Part shown: piece after piece, positions 43,572 through 52,946 of the stretch
Layout of the letters: each line of letters starts with the position of its first letter
Numbering within the stretch: the stretch's first letter is position 1
Source: Cryobacterium zongtaii
GTDB taxonomy: Bacteria > Actinomycetota > Actinomycetes > Actinomycetales > Microbacteriaceae
Reading direction: 5' to 3'
DNA length: 64,000 nt
NCBI RefSeq assembly: GCF_002909375.1
Contig: NZ_PPXD01000018.1
Location: 62,001 to 126,000, forward strand
Program-made: the position numbers and the translations under genes
The notes under the pieces: model-generated
The model's input: only the letters and a program-made list of their open reading frames with translations
Databases searched by the model: none
Told to the model about the DNA's origin: nothing

Positions 43572-44900
43572 ATGAGCGATTCCGCAGACTGGAAGTTCGA
43601 AACCAAGCAGGTCCACTCCGGGGCCCGCCCAGACCCGGTGACCAACGCGCGGGCCACGCCGATCTACCAGACCACCTCCTACGTCTTCAACAACGCCGAA
43701 CACGCCCAGAACCTGTTCGCGCTGGCAGAGTTCGGCAACATCTACACCCGCATCCAGAACCCGACTCAGGCCGTGGTCGAGGAACGGGTCGCCGCCCTCG
43801 AAGGCGGCACCGGCGCCCTGCTGGTGGCCTCCGGCCAGGCAGCGTCGACCTTCGCTGTGCTCAACATCGCCCAGGCCGGCGACCACATCGTGTCGTCCAG
43901 CTCGATCTACGGCGGCACATACAACCTCTTCAAGTACACCCTCGCCAAGCTCGGCATCGAGACCACCTTCGTCGAAGACCAGGACGACGCCGCGGAGTGG
44001 GCCAGAGCGGTGCGGCCCAATACCAAGCTGTTCTTCGCCGAGACCATCGGCAACCCCAAGATCAACGTGCTCGACATCGCGCTGGTCGCCGAGGTGGCGC
44101 ACACCAACGGGGTGCCGCTCATCGTCGACAACACCATCGCGACGCCGTACCTGATCCGCCCGTTCGAACACGGCGCCGACATCATCGTGCACTCGGCCAC
44201 CAAGTTCCTCGGCGGCCACGGCACCATCATCGGCGGCGTCGTCGTCGACGGCGGCCTGTTCGAGTGGTCGGCCAACGTCGAGAAGTTCCCCGGCCTGACC
44301 GAACCGGACCCGTCGTACCACGGCGCCAGCTACACCACCGCGGTCGGCGACGCCCTCGCGTTCATCATCAAGGCCCGCGTGCAGTTGCTGCGCGACCTCG
44401 GCAGCGCCATCGCCCCGGCGAGCGCCTGGCAGCTCATCCAGGGCATCGAGACGCTGAGCCTCCGCATCGAACGGCACGTGTCCAACGCGCAGACCATCGC
44501 GGAGTTCCTCGAGAGCCACCCCGACATCGCGTCGGTCAACTACGCGGGACTGCCGTCCAGCCCCTGGTACGCGGCCGCCAACAAGTACGCCCCGCTGGGC
44601 GTTGGCGCGGTGCTGTCGTTCGAGCTCAAGGGCGGGGTGGATGCCGGGCGCGCGCTGGTGGACAACCTCAGCCTGTTCAGCCACCTGGCCAACATCGGTG
44701 ATGTGCGCTCGCTGGTGATCCACCCGGCGTCGACCACGCACGCCCAGCTCACCCCGGAGCAGCAGCTCACCGCGGGCGTCACGCCGGGCCTGGTGCGCCT
44801 GTCACTGGGCATCGAGAACGTCATCGACCTGCAGGCCGACCTCGAGGCCGGCCTGGCCGCCGCCCGCGCCGTGGTCGCGGCGTCCCGCGCGAACGCGTAG
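43572..44900 (+). CDS. metY: O-acetylhomoserine sulfhydrylase (PLP)
   Basis: 442-aa Cys/Met-metabolism PLP enzyme that makes homocysteine from O-acetylhomoserine and sulfide. Seen: TTSYVFNNAEHAQNLFAL, IYTRIQNPTQAVVEERVAALEGG, PLP-binding Asp in LIVDNTIATPYL, the Schiff-base Lys in VHSATKFLGGHG, and RSLVIHPASTTH. Length above 430 favours MetY over MetB/MetZ. It precedes metX by 75 bp, giving direct sulfhydrylation for methionine synthesis. Confidence 0.94.
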   Translation: MSDSADWKFETKQVHSGARPDPVTNARATPIYQTTSYVFNNAEHAQNLFALAEFGNIYTRIQNPTQAVVEERVAALEGGTGALLVASGQAASTFAVLNIAQAGDHIVSSSSIYGGTYNLFKYTLAKLGIETTFVEDQDDAAEWARAVRPNTKLFFAETIGNPKINVLDIALVAEVAHTNGVPLIVDNTIATPYLIRPFEHGADIIVHSATKFLGGHGTIIGGVVVDGGLFEWSANVEKFPGLTEPDPSYHGASYTTAVGDALAFIIKARVQLLRDLGSAIAPASAWQLIQGIETLSLRIERHVSNAQTIAEFLESHPDIASVNYAGLPSSPWYAAANKYAPLGVGAVLSFELKGGVDAGRALVDNLSLFSHLANIGDVRSLVIHPASTTHAQLTPEQQLTAGVTPGLVRLSLGIENVIDLQADLEAGLAAARAVVAASRANA

Positions 44901-44975
44901 AGCTCGCCGACGTTCACCCGCCCGCATGACGTAACAATCGGCGGCCACGGCCGAACATGGCCACAATGGAGCCGT

Positions 44976-46169
44976 ATGGAATGGCAATACTCCGCGGACA
45001 CCGTCCCGTCCAGCCTGGTCACCGACGCGCAGGCGCGCTCCCTGCTGGGTAAGCCGCCCGTCACGGGCGCCTGGCGTGACGGTGACCCTGTGGGCGGCCG
45101 TCGGTTCGTGGACATCGGCGCCCTCGACCTCGAGGCGGGTGGGCACCTGGCCGGCGTGCGGATCGCCTACGAGAGCTGGGGCGAGCTGAATCCGGCCGGC
45201 GACAACGCAGTTCTGGTGCTGCACGCTCTCACCGGGGACAGCCACGTCGTCGGCCCGCCGGCGGCCGGGCATCCGACCGCCGGCTGGTGGAGCGGCATCG
45301 TCGGCCGGGGCCTCGCGATCGACACCGACCGGTGGTTCGTGGTGGCGCCGAACATGCTCGGCGGCTGCCAGGGCAGCACCGGCCCGGCGTCCCTCGCGCC
45401 GGACGGCTCCGAGTGGGGCCCCCGGTTCCCGTATCTGAGCATCCGCGATCAGGTGGCGGCGCAGGTGGCCTTCAGCGACCGGATCGGCGTCGAACGCTGG
45501 GCCGGGATCGTCGGCGGTTCCATGGGCGGCATGCACGTGCTGGAATGGGGCATCGAACACTCCGGCCGGGTGGCCCGGCTGGGCATCCTGGCCGCCCCGC
45601 CGGTCACGACGGCCGACCAGATCGCCCTCAATTCGGTGCAGATCGAGGCCATCCGCACCGACCCGCTCTTTCGTGCGGGCGATTACTACGACGCCGAGCC
45701 CGGCGATGGCCCGAGCCGCGGCCTCGCCCTGGCCAGGCGGATGGCGCTGCTCAATTACCGCAGCCCGTCGGAACTCAACTCCCGGTTCGAGCGCAGCTGG
45801 CAGAGCGACATCACCCCGCTGGGCGGGCACGGCCGGTTCGCCGTGGAGTCCTACCTCGACTTCCACGGCAACAAGTTCACCCGGCGGTTCGACGCGAACA
45901 GCTACATCACCCTGGTCGAGGCGATGAACTCCCACGACATCGGACGTGGCCGGGGCGGCGTCGACGCCGCACTGGCCCGCATCACGGCCCGCACCCTCGT
46001 CGTCGGCATCGACAGCGACAGGCTCTTCCCCCTGGACGGCCAGCGTGTCATCGCGGCCGGACTGGGGAGCGGCGGCGACCCCGTGGTGATCGAGTCCGGC
46101 TACGGTCACGACGGATTTCTCATCGAGGACCAGGCCATCGGCGACCAGCTCCGGTGGCTGCTCGGCTGA
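44976..46169 (+). CDS. metX: Homoserine O-acetyltransferase
   Basis: 397-aa alpha/beta-hydrolase-fold acyltransferase that acetylates homoserine. Markers: VLVLHALTGDSHVVG, PNMLGGCQGSTGPAS, nucleophile Ser in IVGGSMGGMHVLEW, Asp in VGIDSDRLFP and His in GYGHDGFLIE. Acetyl rather than succinyl use is inferred from the MetX family. It follows metY, which uses its product. Confidence 0.95.
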   Translation: MEWQYSADTVPSSLVTDAQARSLLGKPPVTGAWRDGDPVGGRRFVDIGALDLEAGGHLAGVRIAYESWGELNPAGDNAVLVLHALTGDSHVVGPPAAGHPTAGWWSGIVGRGLAIDTDRWFVVAPNMLGGCQGSTGPASLAPDGSEWGPRFPYLSIRDQVAAQVAFSDRIGVERWAGIVGGSMGGMHVLEWGIEHSGRVARLGILAAPPVTTADQIALNSVQIEAIRTDPLFRAGDYYDAEPGDGPSRGLALARRMALLNYRSPSELNSRFERSWQSDITPLGGHGRFAVESYLDFHGNKFTRRFDANSYITLVEAMNSHDIGRGRGGVDAALARITARTLVVGIDSDRLFPLDGQRVIAAGLGSGGDPVVIESGYGHDGFLIEDQAIGDQLRWLLG

Positions 46170-46181
46170 ACCGCGGAAGGG

Positions 46182-46210
46182 TTGACACGCAGTGCGTTCG
46201 GGAGAACTCT
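46182..46210 (+). promoter_or_regulatory. Promoter of the DUF4389 gene
   Basis: Consensus -35 TTGACA, 17 bp, then AACTCT, then six bases to ATG 46217. The -35 is exact; the -10 keeps only the second and last consensus bases. Transcript would be leaderless. Confidence 0.55.
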
Positions 46211-46216
46211 GGCGCC

Positions 46217-47689
46217 ATGAAACCCGGCCCGCTCATCATGTTGCTGATCGGCACGATCCTGACCCTGATCGGCTTCGGACTGACCGCCACCGGCACCGTT
46301 GCCGCCGTCGCCGCCGGCGTGCAGGGTGAAAACGGCTACTTCTCCACCCGCACGGTGCCCCTCGTCACCAACTCCTACGCACTGACGAGTCCTCCGCTCG
46401 GTCCCGTCACGACCACGGGAACGACCCCGCCGCTGAACCTGGACATCGCCAGGATCCGGTTGGTGGCGACGGGAGCCAACGACGACCCGGTGTTTCTCGG
46501 CATCGCGCCGCAGGCCGACGTCGACAGCTACTTGGCGAACGTGGCACACACCGAAGTGCGCGGCATCGAATCCACGCCGCTCCGCGCGCGGTACGCAGAC
46601 ATTCCCGGCTCAGACCGGCCCGAACCGCCCGCCGAACAGGACTTCTGGACCGTCAGCGCAGTCGGGCCCGGCAGCCAGGAGATCACCTGGCCGGTGCAGC
46701 CCGGGGCCTGGGCCGTCGTGGTGATGAATGCCGACGGCAGCAGCCCGGTCGCCGTGCAGGTCAGTGCCGGTGTGCGCTCAGGTCTCCTGGCGCCCGCGGC
46801 GATCACCCTGCTGCTGGTCGGCATCATCACCCTGGTGATCGGGCTGATCCTGGTGATCCTCGGTGTGATCGGCCTGGGCCGCAACGGTCCGGCGCCCTCC
46901 AGCCGCAGCGGCGCCACGCCAGCACCGGGCGGTGCGACCGGCCAGCCCGGCGCCGACCCCGACAGGCCGGGCGCCGACTATCCCGCACGACTGAACGGAT
47001 GGCTCGACCCCGACGTCTCGCGGGCGCTGTGGCTGGTCAAGTGGATCCTGGTCATCCCGCACGTCATCGTGCTGTTCTTCCTCTGGTTCGGGCTCTGGAT
47101 CGGCACGATCGTGGCCGGGTTCGCCATCCTGTTCACCGGACGTTACCCGCGGGCGATCTTCAACTACAGCGTCGGCGTGCTGCGCTGGAACTGGCGGGTG
47201 AGTTTCTACTCGTACTCCGCGCTCGGCACCGACAGGTACCCGCCGTTCACCCTCGCCGCCACCGACTATCCGGCCGACCTCGAGGTGGACTATCCGGCCC
47301 GGCTCTCGCACGGACTGGTCCTGGTCAAGTGGTGGCTCCTGGTGATTCCCCACCTGTTCATCGTGGCGATCCTCACCGGCGGCAGCTGGGGCTGGACCGC
47401 GAGCGGCAACAACGGCTGGACCACCGCCACCAGCACCGGTTTCTCGCTGCTGGGCATCCTGGTCCTCATCGGCGCCGTGATCCTGCTCTTCAGCGGACGC
47501 TACCGGCGCGGGATTTTCGATCTGGTCATCGGACTGAACCGCTGGCTGTACAGGGTGATCGTCTATGCCGCGCTGATGCGCGACGAGTACCCGCCGTTCC
47601 GGCTCGATCAGGGCCCGCTCGATCCAGGCTCCGCCGTGGCTGGACCACCCGCACCGGCCGCCCCCGTCGCTTCCCATGACGGTCGATAG
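46217..47689 (+). CDS. DUF4389 double-domain membrane protein
   Basis: 490-aa protein. A signal-anchor helix (residues 6-34) leads into an outer domain of about 155 residues, a second helix (about 192-220), then two DUF4389 units: RALWLVKWILVIPHVIVLFFLW...GRYPRAIFNYSVGVLRWNWRV and LVLVKWWLLVIPHLFIVAIL...GRYRRGIFDLVIGLNRWLYRV, each followed by DRYPPFTL or DEYPPFRL. The function of DUF4389 is unknown. It overlaps the next membrane gene by 14 bp and precedes the signalling trio. Confidence 0.86.
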   Translation: MKPGPLIMLLIGTILTLIGFGLTATGTVAAVAAGVQGENGYFSTRTVPLVTNSYALTSPPLGPVTTTGTTPPLNLDIARIRLVATGANDDPVFLGIAPQADVDSYLANVAHTEVRGIESTPLRARYADIPGSDRPEPPAEQDFWTVSAVGPGSQEITWPVQPGAWAVVVMNADGSSPVAVQVSAGVRSGLLAPAAITLLLVGIITLVIGLILVILGVIGLGRNGPAPSSRSGATPAPGGATGQPGADPDRPGADYPARLNGWLDPDVSRALWLVKWILVIPHVIVLFFLWFGLWIGTIVAGFAILFTGRYPRAIFNYSVGVLRWNWRVSFYSYSALGTDRYPPFTLAATDYPADLEVDYPARLSHGLVLVKWWLLVIPHLFIVAILTGGSWGWTASGNNGWTTATSTGFSLLGILVLIGAVILLFSGRYRRGIFDLVIGLNRWLYRVIVYAALMRDEYPPFRLDQGPLDPGSAVAGPPAPAAPVASHDGR

Positions 47690-48350
47690 GCCGCTCCCCG
47701 GCCCCCGGCCCCGCAGCGGTCCCGATCGTGCCGACAGGTTCCTACGCAATTGGCTGCTGTGGGTCAGCCTCGGCGAAAGCGTCGGGTTCCTCGTCCCGGC
47801 CCTGGCCCAGCTGACCTTCGCCGGTTCATCCGTGCTGGCGCCGGCGTTGATCTTCGCCGGCGCCGCCGAAGGCACCGTGCTCGGCTGGACGCAGGCGACC
47901 GTGCTCCGCAGCCGGGTGCCGGCACTGAACCGCCGCCGCTGGGTCGGCGCCACGGCCATCGCCGGCGCCGCGGCCTGGTTCATCGGGCTGTTGCCCGCCG
48001 AGTGGGCCGAGGTCTGGCAGCGCTGGCCGGCAGCAGCCCAATTCACCGCCGGAATCCTGCTCGCCACTGTGCTGCTGTGCGCTCTCGGCTTCGCCCAGTG
48101 GTTCGAGCTCCGTCGGCACCTCAGGGGTGCCGGCTGGTGGATACTCGGCAGCGCCGCCGCCTGGGGCGCCGGCCTGGCCGTGTTCTTCGCCGTGGCCACA
48201 CCGCTGTGGCAGCCGGGCCAGCCCGGCGCGCTCATCCTGCTCATCGGGGTTCTCGCCGGGATGTTCATGGCGGTGGCCATGGCCCTGGTCAGCGGCGTGG
48301 TTCTGCACCTGCTTCTGCGCCGGAAAGAAAGTCCACGTCAACAGCCGTAA
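47676..48350 (+). CDS. Membrane protein, unknown
   Basis: 224-aa protein with six likely membrane helices starting at NWLLWVSLGESVGFLVPALAQL. It has an Arg/Pro-rich 20-residue N-terminus. I do not recognise a family; ESVGF and AAEGTVLGWTQATVLR recall actinobacterial small permease-like proteins of unknown role. Its ATG overlaps the end of the DUF4389 gene by 14 bp, so translation is probably coupled. Confidence 0.72.
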   Translation: MTVDRPLPGPRPRSGPDRADRFLRNWLLWVSLGESVGFLVPALAQLTFAGSSVLAPALIFAGAAEGTVLGWTQATVLRSRVPALNRRRWVGATAIAGAAAWFIGLLPAEWAEVWQRWPAAAQFTAGILLATVLLCALGFAQWFELRRHLRGAGWWILGSAAAWGAGLAVFFAVATPLWQPGQPGALILLIGVLAGMFMAVAMALVSGVVLHLLLRRKESPRQQP

Positions 48351-48408
48351 ATCCGCCACCGGGGCCGATAAGGTGACGGATAGGGCACTCATGAGGAGTA
48401 CTGCAGCC

Positions 48409-49578
48409 ATGCCACGTATTGCCAGAGAGCGTGATCGCGTCCTTCGTCGGACCGCCCGGATAACCGGGCTGACCGCTTCGGTGACGTCGCTGGCCTACCT
48501 GGCCGTGCCGGGCGGGCTCGATATGCCCGTGGTCCTGTTCGCCGGGTCCCTGATCCTGTTGATGGTCGGGTGCCAATACGTCCTCGGTCAGAGCGGCGCA
48601 CTCCGTTGGGCGGTGTGCATCGTGCTGCTGAGCAACGCCGTCATCCTCGTCGTCGGGCTGGCCGCCAGGGTTGATGTCGGTCTCAACCCCGTCGAGGAGG
48701 CCCTGATCGCCACCCTGGCTGCCGGCGCGGCCAGCTGTGTCGCGCCGGTGCTCGTCGTCGGCCCCGGACGCCAGCTCATCCTGTTCGGGTCGTTCGGCAT
48801 GACCGTGGCCGGGGTGGCGTTCGTCACCATCTCGTCTGGCGGGTCGGTGCTGCCCCTGGTCCTGACCGTGTGCGGCTGGGCCGCCCTGTCCCTGGGCGGC
48901 TGGTGGATTGCGCAGAGCGTGCCCCGGGTGCTGCAGCGGGTCGCCGCGATCGGGCGCGCCCACCAGGCCGAACGTCATGCCAGCGAACTCGAAGCGCAAC
49001 GCCGGCAGGGCGCCAGGTTGCTCCACGACACCGTGCTGGCCACCCTCACCCTCCTGGCGCATTCGGGTGTGGGCGTCAGCCCCGCCGCTCTGCGACAACA
49101 ATCCGGCGATGACGCCCGTCTGCTCCGCCAGTTACGTCTGGGCGCGCTGCCCACCCCCAGCCGTTCCGGGGTCTACACGCTGGAACCGTCCAACACGTCG
49201 ATGCTCGGCAGCACCCTCGAGTCGGTGAAGCAGCGTTTCGGCCGGATGGGACTCGAGGTCGACTGGCACGGCAGCGGCCAGGTGCTGCTGCCCAGCGACG
49301 TTCTCGACTCGTTCCTTCTCGCCCTCGGCGAGTGCCTCGAAAACGTGCGCAGGCACTCCGGCGTCACCAGGGCCGACGTCACGATCTCCGACGACGACAC
49401 GACGGTGCGCGCCATGGTGACGGATGCCGGTCGGGGGTTCGACCTCAGCGCCGTCGGCACCGAACGGCTCGGGTTCGCCGAGTCCGTCGTGGCCCGCCTT
49501 CGCGACGTCGGCGGCAGCGCACGCCTGTTCTCCTCCCCGGGCTCTGGCACCACCGTCGTGCTCGAGGTGCCCAAGTGA
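48409..49578 (+). CDS. Sensor histidine kinase (LuxR-system type)
   Basis: 389-aa kinase. About five or six membrane helices (residues 15-180) are followed by a linker helix and the kinase core. The phospho-His motif is RLLHDTVLATLTLLAHSG (His near 206), the N-box is LGECLENVRRHSGV, D-box VTDAGRGFDLS, and G-box GFAESVVARLRDVGGSARLFSSPGSGTTVVL. This is the DesK/NarL-like subfamily. AGGAG lies ten bases before ATG 48409. Its stop codon overlaps the GTG of the next gene, and a LuxR-type regulator follows; the stimulus is unknown. Confidence 0.87.
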   Translation: MPRIARERDRVLRRTARITGLTASVTSLAYLAVPGGLDMPVVLFAGSLILLMVGCQYVLGQSGALRWAVCIVLLSNAVILVVGLAARVDVGLNPVEEALIATLAAGAASCVAPVLVVGPGRQLILFGSFGMTVAGVAFVTISSGGSVLPLVLTVCGWAALSLGGWWIAQSVPRVLQRVAAIGRAHQAERHASELEAQRRQGARLLHDTVLATLTLLAHSGVGVSPAALRQQSGDDARLLRQLRLGALPTPSRSGVYTLEPSNTSMLGSTLESVKQRFGRMGLEVDWHGSGQVLLPSDVLDSFLLALGECLENVRRHSGVTRADVTISDDDTTVRAMVTDAGRGFDLSAVGTERLGFAESVVARLRDVGGSARLFSSPGSGTTVVLEVPK

Positions 49579-50855
49579 CATCGGCGGCGACCCCGGCACC
49601 GCCGCACTCCGGCAGCTCGTCGGCCCGAGCGCACAAGCAGTTGCTCGACGACCAACGCGACGAGCGACGCCGCACCTTTCGCCGGCCGCAGCGCACCGTT
49701 CAAACCACCCTGGCCAACCGCACCGGGCTCGGTAGCCGCCACCTCGGCTTCGGCATCTCCCTGAGCAGCGGGTTCTTCGCCGTGTTCCTGCTGTGGCGGT
49801 TCGCGAGCCAGTGGGAGCGATATCCGAACCCGTTGCCGACCCTGGCGGCCTGGATCGTTCTGCTGCTCGCGGCCGTCGTGACGCTGATCCTCGTCAACAG
49901 GCTGCCCGACCGGATGCCGACCTGGTTGTTCCTCGCCGTGCTTGCCCTGGGCGAGGTCGTCGTCGGGCTCGACCTGGCCGGGTACGGTCAGGGCACCGCC
50001 GCGGGCACCTATCCCACCGCCGCCGCCGCTGTCGGCGCCCTGCTTGCCATGCTGGTCTCGGTGCGGCGCGGACGGGAGATCGTTGCCGCGACGCTGGTCC
50101 TCGGCGCCGTGATCGCGGCGGGCTCGGTCACCGCGGCACGCTACGACCCCGAGCTGATGGCGCCGGCCATCCTGACCATCGGCCTGTGCGTGTTCCCGCC
50201 GCTGATCGGGGCGTCGGTCGTGCGCGGTTTCCGCCGCATCGTGCAGCGTGAGTTGGACCTGGTGCTGGTGCAGAGCACCATCAGCCAGCCGTCCTCCGCC
50301 GTGGGCATGCTCGCATCCGAGGAGCTGGCCCGCATCGACCTCGACGCCGAAACCCTGCTCGACGACGTCGCCACCGGACGCACCGCCCTGCCGCTCAGTT
50401 CGGCGAAATCGGCGGCGGCGGCGATGCTCGCCACCCAGTTGCGACTGCACCTCATCGAGGGCCGCCGGGAGACCTGGCTGCACCACGCCCTCACCGAATC
50501 CGAGTTCCTCGGCCCCGCCGTCAATCTCGATGACCCGTCAGGGTTGGCCGGTCAGCTCTCGCCGGCTCAGCGCGATGCGCTGTTGCTGGCCATCTGGCTC
50601 CTGATCAGCGACACCGACGGTGCCGAACCGACGGTTTCGCTGGTTTTCGGACCTTTTGGCCGTACCAACGGCCATATTATCGGTGAAATGCTTCGGTTTC
50701 CGATCAAAATGATCATCGAGGGGGTGCCTCGTCGACGGGTGGACCCGGAGACATGGCAAGCTATCCGAGTAGTGGGCCCTCATATCGATTCGGTGCGCAG
50801 TGGACATCTCCACGTCGACATCGAATGCAGTATTGACAATCCTGCGGACGCGTGA
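49575..50855 (+). CDS. Membrane protein resembling a degenerate histidine kinase
   Basis: 426-aa protein: an Arg-rich N-terminus, about five to six helices (residues 55-225), then a soluble 200-residue tail. The tail order is linker helix, DHp-like helices (SSAKSAAAAMLATQLRLHLIEG) and a beta-rich C-domain (TVSLVFGPFGRTNGHIIGEML...SGHLHVDIEC). No H-box His, N-box Asn or DxGxG is visible, so it would lack kinase activity if it is a kinase relative; that kinship is inference. The GTG start overlaps the kinase stop, and the regulator follows 55 bp on. It may modulate the kinase as a partner subunit. Confidence 0.7.
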   Translation: MTSAATPAPPHSGSSSARAHKQLLDDQRDERRRTFRRPQRTVQTTLANRTGLGSRHLGFGISLSSGFFAVFLLWRFASQWERYPNPLPTLAAWIVLLLAAVVTLILVNRLPDRMPTWLFLAVLALGEVVVGLDLAGYGQGTAAGTYPTAAAAVGALLAMLVSVRRGREIVAATLVLGAVIAAGSVTAARYDPELMAPAILTIGLCVFPPLIGASVVRGFRRIVQRELDLVLVQSTISQPSSAVGMLASEELARIDLDAETLLDDVATGRTALPLSSAKSAAAAMLATQLRLHLIEGRRETWLHHALTESEFLGPAVNLDDPSGLAGQLSPAQRDALLLAIWLLISDTDGAEPTVSLVFGPFGRTNGHIIGEMLRFPIKMIIEGVPRRRVDPETWQAIRVVGPHIDSVRSGHLHVDIECSIDNPADA

Positions 50856-50910
50856 CCGGGCCGGTTGGCCCGGGATGCTCCGACAGGGAAAAATGCAACA
50901 GGAGGTAGCA

Positions 50911-51582
50911 GTGACGAACACAGCAGCGACGCTCATCGACAATCCCATCCGGTTGGCCCTGGTCGACGACCACCGGATGCTCCTGGGAGCGCTGACGGAG
51001 TGGATCAGAGGCGCCGCGGACGACATCAACATGGTGGCCGCCGTGACCACCTGGCCCGAGCTTCTCACCCACCCGGAGTTCCCGGTCGATGTGGTGTTGC
51101 TCGACCTGGACCTCAAGGACAACATCCCGGTCTCGCTGAAGATCTCCACCCTCAAGACGGCCGGGGTGAAGACCGTGCTGATGAGCACCTACTCCGAGCC
51201 GGCTCTCGTGCGCGAGGCCCTCGCCGCCGGCGCTCTCGGCTACCTCGTCAAGACCGAGGAGGCCAGCACCATCGTTGAAGCCATCCACGCCGCGAACGTC
51301 GGCGAGTCCTACATCTCCGCCGAACTCGACCTCGCCCTGCACGCCGGAGCCGCCGGCAGCTCGCCGCGGCTGAGCGCCCAGGAACGCCGGGTGATGGCGT
51401 TGTACGGAGCCGGTGAGCCGGTCAAGGCCGTCGCCCACCAGCTGGGCATCTCCGAGGAGACGGCGAAGTCGTACCTCAAGCGGATCCGCGAGAAGTACCG
51501 TCTTGCCGGTTTTGATGTCGGAACCAAGGTGGCCCTACGGAAGCGCGCCATCCACGACGGCATCCTGCTGCAGTCCGACTAG
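50911..51582 (+). CDS. LuxR-type response regulator
   Basis: 223-aa two-domain regulator. Receiver domain: LALVDDHRMLLGAL, phospho-Asp65 in VVLLDLDL, Thr/Ser in VLMSTY, Lys in GYLVKT. Linker about 125-150, then a LuxR helix-turn-helix LSAQERRVMALYGAG...LGISEETAKSYLKRIREKY. The recognition helix TAKSYLKRI differs from the common TVKxHxxxI. GTG 50911 follows the consensus Shine-Dalgarno AGGAGG by five bases, which settles the start. It should be phosphorylated by the kinase two genes upstream. Confidence 0.9.
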   Translation: MTNTAATLIDNPIRLALVDDHRMLLGALTEWIRGAADDINMVAAVTTWPELLTHPEFPVDVVLLDLDLKDNIPVSLKISTLKTAGVKTVLMSTYSEPALVREALAAGALGYLVKTEEASTIVEAIHAANVGESYISAELDLALHAGAAGSSPRLSAQERRVMALYGAGEPVKAVAHQLGISEETAKSYLKRIREKYRLAGFDVGTKVALRKRAIHDGILLQSD

Positions 51583-51610
51583 AACGCCACCGGCCGGGTC
51601 GGCGCGGCGC

Positions 51611-52888
51611 TCAGTCCGTGCCGACCACCGTGATCAGTGCGGTGCCGTACGGTACGTGCTGACCCCGCTTGCGACGGACCCTGTCGATCGCGAAGGTGAC
51701 AACGGCCAGCGCCAACCCCACCACGCTCAGGCCGAACCCGACCCAGATCGGGGCGAGATAGCCCAGCCCGCCCGCGATGACGATGCCGCCCAGAAACGCG
51801 CCGAGCGCGTTGCCGAGGTTGAGCGCCGAGTGGTTGAGGGCCGCGGCGATCGACTGGCTGTCGTGTGCGACATCCATCAGCCGGGTCTGGATGGTCGGCG
51901 ACAGCGCCGCCGCCGACGCGCCGACCAGGAACACCCCGGTCAGCAGCCCGGCCAGGTGCTGCGCGGAGAAGGCAAGCAGCAGCAGGGCCGCGAGCATGAT
52001 GGCGAAGAAGGCGTACATGCTGCGCCGCACACTGCGGTCGGCGAACACGCCGCCGGCGAAGTTGCCCACGGTCATTCCCAGGCCCACCACGACGAGCACC
52101 AGCGGCACCGCGAGAGCAGGCAGCCCGGTGACCTCGATCACCAGCGGGGCCACGTAGGTGTAGACAGCGAACAGACCGCCGAACCCGACGGCGCCGATCA
52201 GGAGCGCGAACCAGACCTGCAGGCGCCCGAAGGCGCGCAGCTCGTTGCGCATGGTGGCGCCGGGGTTCCCGGCCTGGAACGGCACGGCCACGATCACGGC
52301 GACGAAGGTCACCGCGAAGAGGGCGGCCACGGCTATGTAGGCGACCCGCCAGCCCGCAACCTGGCCGAGCCAGGTGATCGAGGGCACGCCGATGACGTTG
52401 GCGATGGTGAGGCCGGAGAGCACGATCGCGACACCGCGTGCCCGCTTGCCCGGGCCCATCAGCTCGGCGGCGACCAGCGACGCGATGCCGAAATAGGCGC
52501 CGTGCGGCAGGGCGGCGACGAACCGGGCCACCAGCACCAGGCCGAAGGTCGGCAGCAGCGCGGAAGCGATGGTGGCCAGGGTGAAGCAGGCCAGCAGAAC
52601 GAGCAGCAGCTGTTTGCGTGGCCACCGGGCCGCGGCCGCGGCGATCGTGGGCGCCCCGACGACGACACCGAGAGCGTATGCGGAGATGAGCCAGCCGACC
52701 TGGGCGTTGGCGGCATCAGGCGACGACGCGTAGAGGCCGGGCAGCAGGTCGGCGGCCAGATTGGGCAGCAGTCCCATGGCGACGAACTCGGTGGCGCCGA
52801 TCGCGAAGCCGCCGAGGGCGAGAGCCAGGAGGGCGAGGCGAACGCGCGTCGGCGACAGGCGCGTCGACCCGTCAGAGAGTGAGGGCAT
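51611..52888 (-). CDS. MFS transporter, DHA1 (AraJ/CmlA-like)
   Basis: 425-aa 12-helix transporter. LALALGGFAIGATEFVAMGLLPNLA is the AraJ/arabinose-polymer group signature, with the VGAPTIAAAAARWPRKQLLL loop, and PHGAYFGIASLVAAELM. Relatives export chloramphenicol, sugars or purine analogues; the substrate is unknown. ATG 52888 (MPSLSD) is chosen, since TAGTCT ends six bases earlier. It converges on the response regulator gene with a 28-bp gap. Confidence 0.88.
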   Translation of the reverse strand: MPSLSDGSTRLSPTRVRLALLALALGGFAIGATEFVAMGLLPNLAADLLPGLYASSPDAANAQVGWLISAYALGVVVGAPTIAAAAARWPRKQLLLVLLACFTLATIASALLPTFGLVLVARFVAALPHGAYFGIASLVAAELMGPGKRARGVAIVLSGLTIANVIGVPSITWLGQVAGWRVAYIAVAALFAVTFVAVIVAVPFQAGNPGATMRNELRAFGRLQVWFALLIGAVGFGGLFAVYTYVAPLVIEVTGLPALAVPLVLVVVGLGMTVGNFAGGVFADRSVRRSMYAFFAIMLAALLLLAFSAQHLAGLLTGVFLVGASAAALSPTIQTRLMDVAHDSQSIAAALNHSALNLGNALGAFLGGIVIAGGLGYLAPIWVGFGLSVVGLALAVVTFAIDRVRRKRGQHVPYGTALITVVGTD

Positions 52889-52946
52889 CAATCCAGACTA
52901 CGGGGCGGTCGTGTCTGGACGGTGACGCGGCGGCGCCAGGCCGGTG

